Origin: Sphingopyxis macrogoltabida
GTDB lineage: Bacteria > Pseudomonadota > Alphaproteobacteria > Sphingomonadales > Sphingomonadaceae
Direction: 5' to 3'
DNA: 64,000 nt
Assembly: GCA_003241685.1 (NCBI GenBank)
Contig: QFPJ01000013.1
Location: forward strand, 1-64,000
Part shown: piece by piece, positions 51,290 through 59,444 of the stretch
How positions within the stretch are numbered: position 1 is the first letter of the stretch
Layout of the letters: each line of letters starts with the position of its first letter
Notes under the pieces: generated by a model
Database searches by the model: none
Told to the model about the DNA's origin: nothing
The model's input: the letters and a program-made list of their open reading frames with translations, nothing else
Made by a program: the position numbers and the translations under genes

Positions 51290-52821
51290 CGGATCGCAGC
51301 CAGCGTATAGAGAAACGCGGCATAGCCCATCGTCGCATCGACCAGGCCCGCGACCTTTGGATTGGTCGAATCGATCAGATAATATTCGTCGGGGGCGTGC
51401 GCGCCCGCACCGTGACCGATGCCGAAATGACCGGCCGGGATCGACACCGGCGGCGCGGTGAAGGTCGCGCCGGGCCATGATCCCGCGAGCCGCGCGTTGA
51501 TGTTCGCCTGTACCCCCAATTTCTGATAAGTCGCCAGTTCGGTGCGGATCAGGCGGCTGTTCTCGTCGGTTTCGGTCGGATCGTACCCGCCCGACACATT
51601 CATCTCGATATCCTGGAAACCATGTTTGTCGAGGTGCGCGCGCAGCTTCTTCTCCGCCTCTGCGCGCGTCTGATCGGGGACCAGCCGCAGGTCCAGCTTG
51701 GCGACCGCGCGGCCGGGCAGGATCGTCTTGCCGCCAGGTCCGGTATAGCCCGCGACCAGCCCTTCGATATTGACCGTCGGTTCCTGCGCCAGCCGGATCA
51801 GCGCATCCTGATAGGGCAGGTCGTCGATCCAGTGGTTCACGCCCAGCATCTGCTTTTGCTGCGCTTCATCCAGATGGCTGGCCGCCGCGCGGATCAGTTG
51901 TTTTTCGCGTTCGGTCAGCTTGCGGACATTGTCGAACCAGCCGTCGATCGCCGGCGTGTTGCCGTCGGGCGTGACCAGCGTGTTGAGCGCCGCGACGAGC
52001 CGCCACGCGGGCGAATCGATCATCGCCTTCAGGCTCGAATGCACGTCGCCCTTTGGACCGCGTCCCCATTTTTCGCCGCTCGCGACCAGTTCGAGTTCGA
52101 TGATGCCCTTTGACCCCAGATTGACCGTGACGGCGCCATTCTTGTCCTGCCAGGCGGCGGGGATGAAGATGCCGTCGCATTTTTTCAGCGCGGCCAGCAC
52201 ATTGGGTTTCGTGGCGATTTGCCGGAAATGCGGCGATCCGATTTCCTCTTCGCCCTCGCAGACGAGGACGATGTTCACCGGCAGCTTCGCCTTGGCGGCG
52301 CGGATCGCGTGCAGCGCGGCAAGGAAAGTGGCTTCCGGTCCCTTTTGATTGGTCGCGCCGCGGCCCATCATCGCGGTCCCGAAACCGGGGCGCTCGACCA
52401 TTCGGCCCTCCAGCGGCGGCGACGACCATTCCGCGGGGTCGAACTGCTTGACGTCATACATGAAATAAATGCCCAGCGTGCGCGGTGCGCCGACGTCGAT
52501 CGTCCCGAACACGCCGGGGTGGCCGTCGGTCGGCACGATCTCGACATTGGTGAATCCCGCGTCCCTGGCCAGCTCGGCCATATAGGACGCGCCCTCCGCC
52601 ATGCTGCGGTTCTCCGCCGCGATCGAGGGCAGGGCGATCCAGTCGCGCAGCCGCCGGATCGACGCATCCTTGCCCGCCTCGGCCGCCTTGCGGATCGCGG
52701 CCATCGGGCCTTCGGCGGCGAACGAGGGGAGCGGGCGCATGATCATCGCCCCCGCGCTCAGCAACGCGGCACCGCGCATCAGATTGCGGCGGTCCATCGG
52801 ATCATTGTTGCGGAAATCCAT
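51286..52821 (-). CDS. Tat-exported M20-like protein with lost zinc ligands
   Basis: 511 residues. The N-terminus RRNLMRGAALLSAGAM suggests Tat export. The M20 fold is clear (EGEEEIGSPHF, GPGGKTILPGRAVAKLDLRL, AHAPDEYYLID), but the first ligand block reads FMYDVKQFDP with Met121 where His is expected, and GRGATNQKG has Asn158 for the bridging Asp. The usual Asp after the EE block is also not seen. It may be inactive, use other ligands, or bind peptides. A GGGGGAC ribosome site precedes ATG 52821. Confidence 0.85.
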   Translation of the reverse strand: MDFRNNDPMDRRNLMRGAALLSAGAMIMRPLPSFAAEGPMAAIRKAAEAGKDASIRRLRDWIALPSIAAENRSMAEGASYMAELARDAGFTNVEIVPTDGHPGVFGTIDVGAPRTLGIYFMYDVKQFDPAEWSSPPLEGRMVERPGFGTAMMGRGATNQKGPEATFLAALHAIRAAKAKLPVNIVLVCEGEEEIGSPHFRQIATKPNVLAALKKCDGIFIPAAWQDKNGAVTVNLGSKGIIELELVASGEKWGRGPKGDVHSSLKAMIDSPAWRLVAALNTLVTPDGNTPAIDGWFDNVRKLTEREKQLIRAAASHLDEAQQKQMLGVNHWIDDLPYQDALIRLAQEPTVNIEGLVAGYTGPGGKTILPGRAVAKLDLRLVPDQTRAEAEKKLRAHLDKHGFQDIEMNVSGGYDPTETDENSRLIRTELATYQKLGVQANINARLAGSWPGATFTAPPVSIPAGHFGIGHGAGAHAPDEYYLIDSTNPKVAGLVDATMGYAAFLYTLAAIR

Positions 52822-52872
52822 GATGCGTCCCCCGTGTCGTGGAAAGTGGGGGGAGTGTGGCGCAATCGCGCG

Positions 52873-53385
52873 TCAAGGCAAGCCCTGCCGTCGCCCGGCG
52901 ATCGGTTTGGCATCCAGTTCGCGGCGCAGGAAATCGAGGATTTCGGTGCGGTCCATCGATCCGTCGCCGACCGCGCGAAAGACGATCGTGCCGATGACCA
53001 TCATCAGGATCGGCACGCCCGCGAAAATGGCGCCGAACAGCCACATGTCCGGCACCGACACCGCGACGGCGATGCCGACGATGATGAAGATCGACAGGAA
53101 ACCGTACCAGATGCAGGGAAACAGGCGGCCGACCGTCGTCTGGCCGATCGCGCCGGTGATGCGCGTTCCGTTCCTGTAAGGCTCCATCGTCGCGACCAGC
53201 GCGGGTGCCATGTCGTTCCGGATGTTGCGCCGCACATGGCGCAGCGTCATCTCGTGCTGGCTGCCGCTGCCATAGACTCGGGCTTTTGCCGCGGGCATCG
53301 GATCGTCCATGATCGCCTTCAGCTTGCGCGCGATCTCCTCGGGGGAGAGGGGCGAGTATAGGTCGACCGGAACGCTGTCTGCCAT
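52873..53385 (-). CDS. Hypothetical membrane protein
   Basis: 170 residues. A soluble N-terminal part with SPEEIARKLKAIMDDP, then two hydrophobic segments at about 92-112 and 116-137, then a hydrophilic tail (SMDRTEILDFLRRELDAKP). No known family recognised. It follows the small gene at 53438 on the same strand and precedes the M20-like gene. Confidence 0.65.
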   Translation of the reverse strand: MADSVPVDLYSPLSPEEIARKLKAIMDDPMPAAKARVYGSGSQHEMTLRHVRRNIRNDMAPALVATMEPYRNGTRITGAIGQTTVGRLFPCIWYGFLSIFIIVGIAVAVSVPDMWLFGAIFAGVPILMMVIGTIVFRAVGDGSMDRTEILDFLRRELDAKPIAGRRQGLP

Positions 53386-53400
53386 GATACCCCCAAACCG

Positions 53401-53424
53401 TCATTCCGGCGAAGGCCGGAATCG
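53401..53424. repeat. TTCCGGCGAAGGCCGGAA palindrome
   Basis: CATTCCGGCGAAGGCCGGAAT is a nearly perfect hairpin of the same family as the repeats at 4392 and 53540. It lies between the two small minus-strand genes. Confidence 0.5.
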
Positions 53425-53437
53425 CCGCCATCATGCC

Positions 53438-53623
53438 TCAAGCCAGCAGCTTGTCGGCCAGATCCTCCCAGCCGGGATTGCTTTCGTCAATCAGTCGCCG
53501 TTTCGGAGGTTGGGCCTTGCCGGGGCGAGACCCCGGCCTTCGCCGGGGTGACGGGGAAGGGAAGGAGAGGCCCTGCCCCTGTACGCGGCGCAACAATCGG
53601 GCCATTCGGCTGTGGTCGGTCAT
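53438..53623 (-). CDS. Small basic protein with in-frame repeat segment
   Basis: 61 residues. It starts MTDHSRMARLLRRVQGQG; a GAGGGA ribosome site 7 bases upstream supports translation. Its middle, SPSPRRRPGSRPGKAQPP, is encoded by the palindromic CCGGCGAAGGCCGGGG intergenic repeat, while both ends (RRLIDESNPGWEDLADKLLA) look like ordinary protein. So a repeat seems to have inserted in frame into a real gene. No family recognised. Confidence 0.5.
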   Translation of the reverse strand: MTDHSRMARLLRRVQGQGLSFPSPSPRRRPGSRPGKAQPPKRRLIDESNPGWEDLADKLLA

Positions 53624-53625
53624 CA

Positions 53626-53652
53626 GATGATCCCTCAATTTGCGGGATCATC
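53626..53652 (-). promoter_or_regulatory. Hairpin covering the small gene's ribosome site
   Basis: GATGATCCC (53626-53634) pairs perfectly with GGGATCATC (53644-53652) around a 9-base loop. In the minus-strand mRNA the 3' arm contains the GAGGGA ribosome site, so the hairpin would hide it. It could be an operator instead. Confidence 0.5.
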
Positions 53653-53720
53653 TCAATAAGGCCGCGCTCCGCGGCGCTCAAAATTACAACCCTGTAATGG
53701 CCCGTCTTACAGGGGGTGGC

Positions 53721-55244
53721 TCACGCCTTCTCCAGCAGCCCCTCGTCCCGGATCCGCTTCTGCCACACCAGCGGTGCGTTGACGTGGACATTCTGGCCCT
53801 CGCTGTCGACGGCGACGGTGACGGGGAAGTCCTGGACCTCGAATTCGTAGATCGCCTCCATGCCAAGGTCGGCGAAGCCGACGACCTGGCTGCCCTTGAT
53901 CGCGCGCGCGACCAGATAGGCGGCGCCGCCGACCGCCATCAGATAGGCGCTCTTGTGCCTGGCGATCGCCTGGGTCGCGGCGGGGCCGCGTTCGGCCTTG
54001 CCGACGCAGGCGAGCAGGCCCTGCTCCAGCATCATGTCCATGAACTTGTCCATGCGCGTCGCCGTCGTCGGCCCGGCGGGACCGACGATTTCCTCGCCCA
54101 CCGGATCGACCGGGCCGACATAATAGATCACGCGGCCCCGGAATTCGACGGGCAGTTCCTCGCCCTTGGCCAGCATGTCGGCGATGCGCTTGTGCGCCGC
54201 GTCGCGGCCGGTCAGCATCTTGCCATTGAGGAGGATGCGGTCGCCCTGTTTCCAGCTTGCGACCATGGCGGGCGTCAGCGTGTCGAGGTCGACGCGGATC
54301 GCCGCCTTGTCGGGCGCCCAGTCGATCTGCGGATAATCGGCCAGCACCGGCGGTTCGAGGAAGGCCGGTCCGCTGCCGTCGAGCGTGACATGCGCGTGGC
54401 GCGTCGCGGCGCAATTGGGGATCATCGCGACGGGTTTCGACGCGGCGTGCGTCGGCCAGTCCTTGATCTTGATGTCGAGCACGGTGGCAAGGCCGCCCAG
54501 CCCCTGCGCGCCGATGCCCAGCGCATTGACCTTTTCATACAGCTCGATGCGCAGTTCTTCGGTCGGATTGGCGGGGCCGCGCGCGAGCAGTTCGGTCATG
54601 TCGATCGGGTCCATCAGCGACTGTTTGGCCAGCAGCATCGCCTTTTCGGCGGTGCCGCCGATGCCGATGCCCAGCATGCCGGGCGGGCACCAGCCGGCGC
54701 CCATTTGCGGGACCATGTCCAGCACCCAGTCGACGATCGAATCCGACGGGTTCATCATCTTGAACTTCGACTTGTTCTCGCTGCCGCCGCCCTTTGCGGC
54801 GACGTCGATATGGACCTTGCTGCCCGGCACCATCTCGACGTTCAGCACCGACGGCGTATTGTCCTTGGTGTTGACGCGGCTGAACGCCGGGTCGGCCAGG
54901 ATCGAGGCGCGCAGCTTGTTGTCGGGGTGGAGATAGGCCTTGCGCACGCCCTCGTCGACGACCTGCTGCAGGCTGCGGCTGCTGTCGAGGCGGCAGTCCA
55001 TGCCCCATTTGATGAAGACGGTGACGATGCCGGTGTCCTGGCAGATCGGGCGATGCCCCTCCGCGCACATGCGGCTGTTCGACAGGATCTGCGCCATCGC
55101 GTCCTTCGCGGCGGGCGACACCTCGCGCTCATAGGCGGCGCCCAGCGCGCGGATATAGTCCATCGGGTGGAAATAGCTGATATATTGGAGCGCGTCGGCG
55201 ATCGTTTCGATCAGATCGTCCTCGCGGATGACGACATTGTTCAT
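53721..55244 (-). CDS. fumA: Class I fumarate hydratase
   Basis: 507 residues, the two-domain FumA/FumB type with a labile [4Fe-4S] cluster. Cluster-type cysteines: CQDTG in the first domain, GAGWCPPGM and MIPNCAATRH. C-terminal tartrate-dehydratase-like half: GPAGPTTATRMDKFMDMML. It hydrates fumarate to malate in the TCA cycle. Many alphaproteobacteria use this form or the stable class II; no fumC is in the window. ATG 55244 gives the usual N-terminus. Confidence 0.95.
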   Translation of the reverse strand: MNNVVIREDDLIETIADALQYISYFHPMDYIRALGAAYEREVSPAAKDAMAQILSNSRMCAEGHRPICQDTGIVTVFIKWGMDCRLDSSRSLQQVVDEGVRKAYLHPDNKLRASILADPAFSRVNTKDNTPSVLNVEMVPGSKVHIDVAAKGGGSENKSKFKMMNPSDSIVDWVLDMVPQMGAGWCPPGMLGIGIGGTAEKAMLLAKQSLMDPIDMTELLARGPANPTEELRIELYEKVNALGIGAQGLGGLATVLDIKIKDWPTHAASKPVAMIPNCAATRHAHVTLDGSGPAFLEPPVLADYPQIDWAPDKAAIRVDLDTLTPAMVASWKQGDRILLNGKMLTGRDAAHKRIADMLAKGEELPVEFRGRVIYYVGPVDPVGEEIVGPAGPTTATRMDKFMDMMLEQGLLACVGKAERGPAATQAIARHKSAYLMAVGGAAYLVARAIKGSQVVGFADLGMEAIYEFEVQDFPVTVAVDSEGQNVHVNAPLVWQKRIRDEGLLEKA

Positions 55245-55372
55245 GGGTGCAGCCCCCTCTTGGTTCCTGTGTCAGGATTCGCGTCTCCCCTATACCCGGC
55301 GGCGCGGGGTGGGAAGGGGGTTCGCGGGGCGGCGGCGGCGACGGCCTGATCAGCGGATCGCGGGTATCCGGA

Positions 55373-55837
55373 TCATTGACACTCGGCGCATTTGCCGCGC
55401 ACTTCGATGACGGGCCGCTCGGCGGCAAAGCCCGTCGCCTGCGCGGCGGCGCGCACGCCGTGCGACAGCGTGTCGTCGTCGACGTGGACCGCCGTGCCGC
55501 AAGTGTCGCAGATCAGGAAGATGCAGTCGTGCAAGCAGCCGGGGTGGCTGTTCGCGACAAAGGCGTTGGCGCTTTCGACGCGGCGGACCAGATTATTGGC
55601 AACGAACAGGTCGAGGATGCGATAGACGCTGTTCGGCGCCACGCGCTTGCCGCGCTTCTGCGACACGATGTCGGCGATGTCGTATGCGCTGGCGGGCTTG
55701 CCGATCGTCGCGACGGTGTCGAAAATTTCGGCGCGCATGTCGGTCCAGGCCTCGCCCGCCGCCTCAAGGGCGGTCTGTGCGGCCTTCGCGAGCGACGTGC
55801 CGGTCGCCTCCACATGCGCATGATCATGCTTGCCCAT
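55373..55837 (-). CDS. zur: Fur-family zinc regulator Zur
   Basis: 154 residues. Winged helix: ASAYDIADIVSQKRGKRVAP, NSVYRILDLFV, then the metal-binding half with two structural zinc pairs, CDTCG and KCAECQ at the C-terminus, and HPGCLHDC. A His-rich start (GKHDHAHVE) is typical of Zur. It should repress zinc-uptake genes when zinc is replete. The MerC gene lies 53 bases upstream on the same strand. Confidence 0.85.
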   Translation of the reverse strand: MGKHDHAHVEATGTSLAKAAQTALEAAGEAWTDMRAEIFDTVATIGKPASAYDIADIVSQKRGKRVAPNSVYRILDLFVANNLVRRVESANAFVANSHPGCLHDCIFLICDTCGTAVHVDDDTLSHGVRAAAQATGFAAERPVIEVRGKCAECQ

Positions 55838-55890
55838 GGGGGCAATGTAGGCGCTTTGCCCGGTGCCCGCAAGCTGGCGCGGTTGCGGGG

Positions 55891-56325
55891 TCAGCCGCGC
55901 GCGCGGCGGTTAAGGTCGTGGCCCAGCGCGACGACCGCGACGCCCACCATCGTCGCCAGCACCTCGCTGCCGTCATGCGGCCGCGACAGCGCGCCCGCCA
56001 TCATGCCCAGACCGAAGCTGCCGACGCCGAAGGGCATCATATAGCCGTGGCTGAGAACCCCGGACACCAGGGTGACGAGCGCAAAGCCGATCGCGATGAT
56101 CAGCCCGACCTCGTGAAACAGGTGATTGTCCAGGAAGACGCCGCCGACCGATGCGATCGACGCGAAAAAAACGGTCGTGGCCAGGCAATGCACCAGGCAC
56201 AGCCCCGATAACCCCATCGCCAGCTGGTCGCCGCTGAGCGACGTCACCGGACGCGATTCGCGCGCAGCGCGAACCAGCGCGCCAAGGCGCGTCAGAAAGG
56301 GGGCAGGGCTGGCGACATGTGTCAC
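55891..56325 (-). CDS. MerC-domain membrane protein
   Basis: 144 residues with four hydrophobic segments. MGLSGLCLVHCLATTVFFAS carries the paired cysteines of MerC-domain transporters. GTG 56325 with GGAG 5 bases upstream is the start. Such proteins move mercury in mer operons; with Zur next door and no other mer genes, zinc or general metal transport is more likely. It precedes zur. Confidence 0.8.
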   Translation of the reverse strand: MTHVASPAPFLTRLGALVRAARESRPVTSLSGDQLAMGLSGLCLVHCLATTVFFASIASVGGVFLDNHLFHEVGLIIAIGFALVTLVSGVLSHGYMMPFGVGSFGLGMMAGALSRPHDGSEVLATMVGVAVVALGHDLNRRARG

Positions 56326-56355
56326 CCGATTCTCCGTTGGTCCAATGACGGGGCG

Positions 56356-56370
56356 TGATATGGCATAACA
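56356..56370. promoter_or_regulatory. Candidate Zur box upstream of merC
   Basis: TGATATGGCATAACA is an imperfect inverted repeat (TGATAT / ATAACA, 5 of 6) 31 bases before the MerC GTG. GTGACAATATCAC follows at about 56379-56391. AT-rich dyads of this kind are typical Fur/Zur sites. Confidence 0.4.
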
Positions 56371-56399
56371 TGCGGAAGGTGACAATATCACATCACGAA

Positions 56400-57050
56400 A
56401 ATTTGCCGGCGTGCGTTCGCCCGACTTGAAAAATCGATCGTCCGGCAGCGGGCGGTCGCGGACCTATCACGCATCGTCACCCCGGACGTGATCCGGGGTC
56501 CATGGCTTCGGCGCGGCTGTGGATCCCGGATCAAGTCCGGGATGACGAAGGGTTGGAAACGGCCGAAAACAGCACTCCCTAACCCCGTTAGCATCGAGCC
56601 CTTCGACTGCCTTGGCAGGCGCTCAGGGTAAACTTCGACCTTTGGCCGAAGTCGAGATGCCCCTCGGCATGGCGTGAGGCCGATGGGTGTCTCGACTTCG
56701 CTCGACACGAACGGATAGGGGGAGCGACCGGAACCGACCGGTTGCGGACCTTCGGCATTTTCTGACTTTGTCATCCCCGCGAAAGCGGGGAGCCAGTGCG
56801 GAGGCAGCCGACGCACGCTCTGGGTTCCCGCTTTCGCGGGAATGACACAAGCGGGGGGCGCCGGAAAACGGCCGGAAGGCAACATGTATGCCATCGTCAC
56901 CCCGGACTCGATCCGGGGTCGATGACGGCGGCGGTGTAGTGGATTCCGGATCAAGTCCGGAATGACGATAGTGGGTGGAAAACGTCCGCTTTCCACCCCC
57001 AAGCCGCCACTCGAGCCAGCATTTCATTGCTCCATGCCAGCCCGGCGAGT
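56400..57050. repeat. Gene-free stretch filled with mosaic repeats
   Basis: 650 bases without a supportable gene. In order: repeat B copy 2 (56475-56547), a GTCTCGACTTCGCTCGACAC element (about 56596-56715), a CCGGTTGCGGAC motif, repeat A copy 2 (56770-56846), repeat B copy 3 (56895-56967) and GGGTGGAAA/TTTCCACCC hairpin (56973-56998). The last three match 46640-46905 in order. Confidence 0.75.
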
Positions 57051-57055
57051 CCAGG

Positions 57056-58726
57056 TCAGCCGGCTTCCGCTTCCGCCCGCAAGGCCTTGCGGTCCAGCTT
57101 GCCGATCATCGTCTTGGGCAGGCTGTCGCGCACTTCGACCGCGCTCACCCGCTCATGCTTGCCGAGCTTGGGGTTCAGCCAGTTCGCCAGTTCGTCGCCG
57201 GTGATGTGAAACCCGTCCTCCAGCGTGACGAAGGCCTTGGGGCTTTCGCCGCGATAAGCGTCGGGAACGCCCAGCACGATGGCTTCCTTGACGCCGGGAT
57301 GTTCGTGCAGATGCGCCTCGATCACGCTTGGATAGACCTTGAAGCCGCCGACCGCGATCATGTCCTTCAGCCGGTCGACGATGCGGATATAGCCGCCGTC
57401 CTCCACCACCGCGACGTCGCCCGTCCGCAGCCAGCCGTCGGCGGTGAAGCTGTCGGCATCGGCTTCGGGGCGGTTCCAATAGCCCTGCATGATCTGCGGG
57501 CCCTTGACCGCCAGTTCGCCGGGTTCGCCGGCCGGCGCGTCCTGCGACGGGTTTTCCTTGTCGAGCAGGCGGATGTGCGTGGCCGGAATCGGCTGGCCGA
57601 TCGTGCCGGGCCGCACCGGACCATTATAGGGATTGGTCGACACGACGCCCGAACTTTCGGTCAGGCCATAGCCTTCGACGAGCGAGGCGCCGGTCGCGGC
57701 GATGAATTTTTCGCGCAGCTCCGCGGGCATCGGCGCACCGCCGGAGATGCAGACGCGCAGGCTGGAAAAATCGGTCCTGGCAAGGTCGGGATGGTCGAGC
57801 AGCGCCTGATACATCGTCGGCACCCCGGGCAGCGCGGTCGCCTTGCTCCGCGTGATCGCCTTCAGCGCCTGCTTCGCATCGAAGCGCGGCAGCATGGTGA
57901 TCATCCCGCCGTTCAATATGGTGCGGTTGAGGACGCAGGTGTTGGCGAAGACGTGGAAGAAGGGCAGCACGCCCAGGATGCGGTCGTCGGCGTCATGGTC
58001 GGGATCGATCGCATTCACCTGCCGCGCGTTGGCGGTCAGATTCTGGTGGGTCAGCTTTGCGCCCTTCGGCGTGCCCGTGGTGCCGCCGGTATATTGGATC
58101 AGCGCGATGTCGCGATCGGCATCGATGGACACGGGTTCGGGCCGTCCGTCATTGTCGACCAGCGCCGAAAAGCGGATGACGCGGGGGTCGTCGGGCAGCG
58201 GCGCGACCTCGCTGCGCTTGAACAGCCGGTACAGCACCGACTTGGCGGTGGGCAGGCCGCCCGCGACCGAACCGACGATCAACTGGCGCAGGCTGGACCC
58301 GTCGAGCACCTTGAGCGCGGTCGGCAGCAGCGCGGCGGCGCTGACGGTGAACAGCGTATCGGTGCCCGAATCCTCGACCTGCGCTTCCAGTTCGGCGACG
58401 GTATAGAGCGGCGAGAAATTGACGACGGTCGCGCCGGCCGCGAGCGCGCCATAATAAGCGGCGACATAATGCGGCACATTGGGCAGGAACAGGCCGACCC
58501 GGCTGCCCTTGCCGATGCCGCGCGCCTGAAGCCCCCTGGCGACGCGGGCGACGCCCCGCGCGACGTCGTTGTAGCCGAAACGCCGGCCCATGAAATCGAG
58601 CATCGGCGCATCGCCGCGGCGAGCCGCGCTGGCGGCGAGCATGTCGGGAAGCGAGAGCGGCGGAAACGGCTGGTTCCAGGGTGTCGGATGATGATAATCG
58701 GTCGACCAGTCGAAGGGGCTGCTCAT
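57056..58726 (-). CDS. Long-chain fatty acid-CoA ligase
   Basis: 556 residues, ANL superfamily. P-loop IQYTGGTTGTPKGAKLTH, adenylation motif VEGYGLTESSGVV, GWLRTGDVAVVEDGGYIRIV and catalytic lysine near the C-terminus in PKTMIGKLDRKALR. It activates long-chain fatty acids for beta-oxidation or lipid synthesis. ATG 58726 (MSSPFDWSTDY) fits homologues. No beta-oxidation genes lie nearby. Confidence 0.93.
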   Translation of the reverse strand: MSSPFDWSTDYHHPTPWNQPFPPLSLPDMLAASAARRGDAPMLDFMGRRFGYNDVARGVARVARGLQARGIGKGSRVGLFLPNVPHYVAAYYGALAAGATVVNFSPLYTVAELEAQVEDSGTDTLFTVSAAALLPTALKVLDGSSLRQLIVGSVAGGLPTAKSVLYRLFKRSEVAPLPDDPRVIRFSALVDNDGRPEPVSIDADRDIALIQYTGGTTGTPKGAKLTHQNLTANARQVNAIDPDHDADDRILGVLPFFHVFANTCVLNRTILNGGMITMLPRFDAKQALKAITRSKATALPGVPTMYQALLDHPDLARTDFSSLRVCISGGAPMPAELREKFIAATGASLVEGYGLTESSGVVSTNPYNGPVRPGTIGQPIPATHIRLLDKENPSQDAPAGEPGELAVKGPQIMQGYWNRPEADADSFTADGWLRTGDVAVVEDGGYIRIVDRLKDMIAVGGFKVYPSVIEAHLHEHPGVKEAIVLGVPDAYRGESPKAFVTLEDGFHITGDELANWLNPKLGKHERVSAVEVRDSLPKTMIGKLDRKALRAEAEAG

Positions 58727-58866
58727 CGGGGCGCCATAACCTTTCGGGTTCAGGGGGGATGGTCTCCTGACACTAGGGTAAGTAATCCGGGTCTGCAATC
58801 CGCGATGCTTGCGGCGCGGCGTCCCGGCGGCTAGTCATGCGGCCGTCGCCTTCGCAGGGGTTTATC

Positions 58867-59403
58867 ATGTCGCAATTTCTGTCGCGGGCCGTTGCCCCGC
58901 TCGCTCTCGTCGCCTGTCTTGCCGCCACGCCGGCGTTCGCCAAGGACAAGGAGCCGCCGCAGCGCCCGGTGCAGGTCCAGAAGCTGTTCGACTGCCGCGA
59001 TATTGCCGATCCCGCCGCGCGTCTTGCCTGTTTCGATCGCGAGGTCGGCGTTCTGGCGGCAGCCGATGAAGCCAAGGAAATCGTCTTCACCGACAAGGAA
59101 ACCGCCAAGAAGACGCGGCGCGGCCTTTTCGGATTCACCTTTCCCAAGCTGGGCGGAATCTTCGGCGGGGACGAGGATGAGATCAAGGAAATCGAAACGA
59201 CCATCCGGTCGGTCAGCATGGACCGATCGGGCAAATATACGCTGACGATGGAGGATGACGCGGTGTGGTCGCAGATCGACACCACCCATCTGCCGCGGCA
59301 GCCGAAAGTCGGTCAGAAGGTCAAGATCAAGGTCGCGACGATGGGCAGCTATTTCGCCACCATCAATGGCGGCCGCACGATCCGCATGAAACGGGATCGC
59401 TGA
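58867..59403 (+). CDS. Secreted protein of unknown function
   Basis: 178 residues with a signal peptide ending TPAFAKD. KLFDCRDIADPAARLACFDR is a two-cysteine motif seen in many secreted small proteins, likely a disulfide. The rest (GLFGFTFPKLGGIFGGDEDE, TIRSVSMDRSGKYTLTMEDD) suggests a beta-rich tail with a KVATMGSYFATINGGRTIRM end. No family recognised. ATG 58867 follows GCAGGGG. Confidence 0.65.
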   Translation: MSQFLSRAVAPLALVACLAATPAFAKDKEPPQRPVQVQKLFDCRDIADPAARLACFDREVGVLAAADEAKEIVFTDKETAKKTRRGLFGFTFPKLGGIFGGDEDEIKEIETTIRSVSMDRSGKYTLTMEDDAVWSQIDTTHLPRQPKVGQKVKIKVATMGSYFATINGGRTIRMKRDR

Positions 59404-59444
59404 TCGGCGGCGCGCGGACCGCGGTGCCGCACATCGGATAGCGA

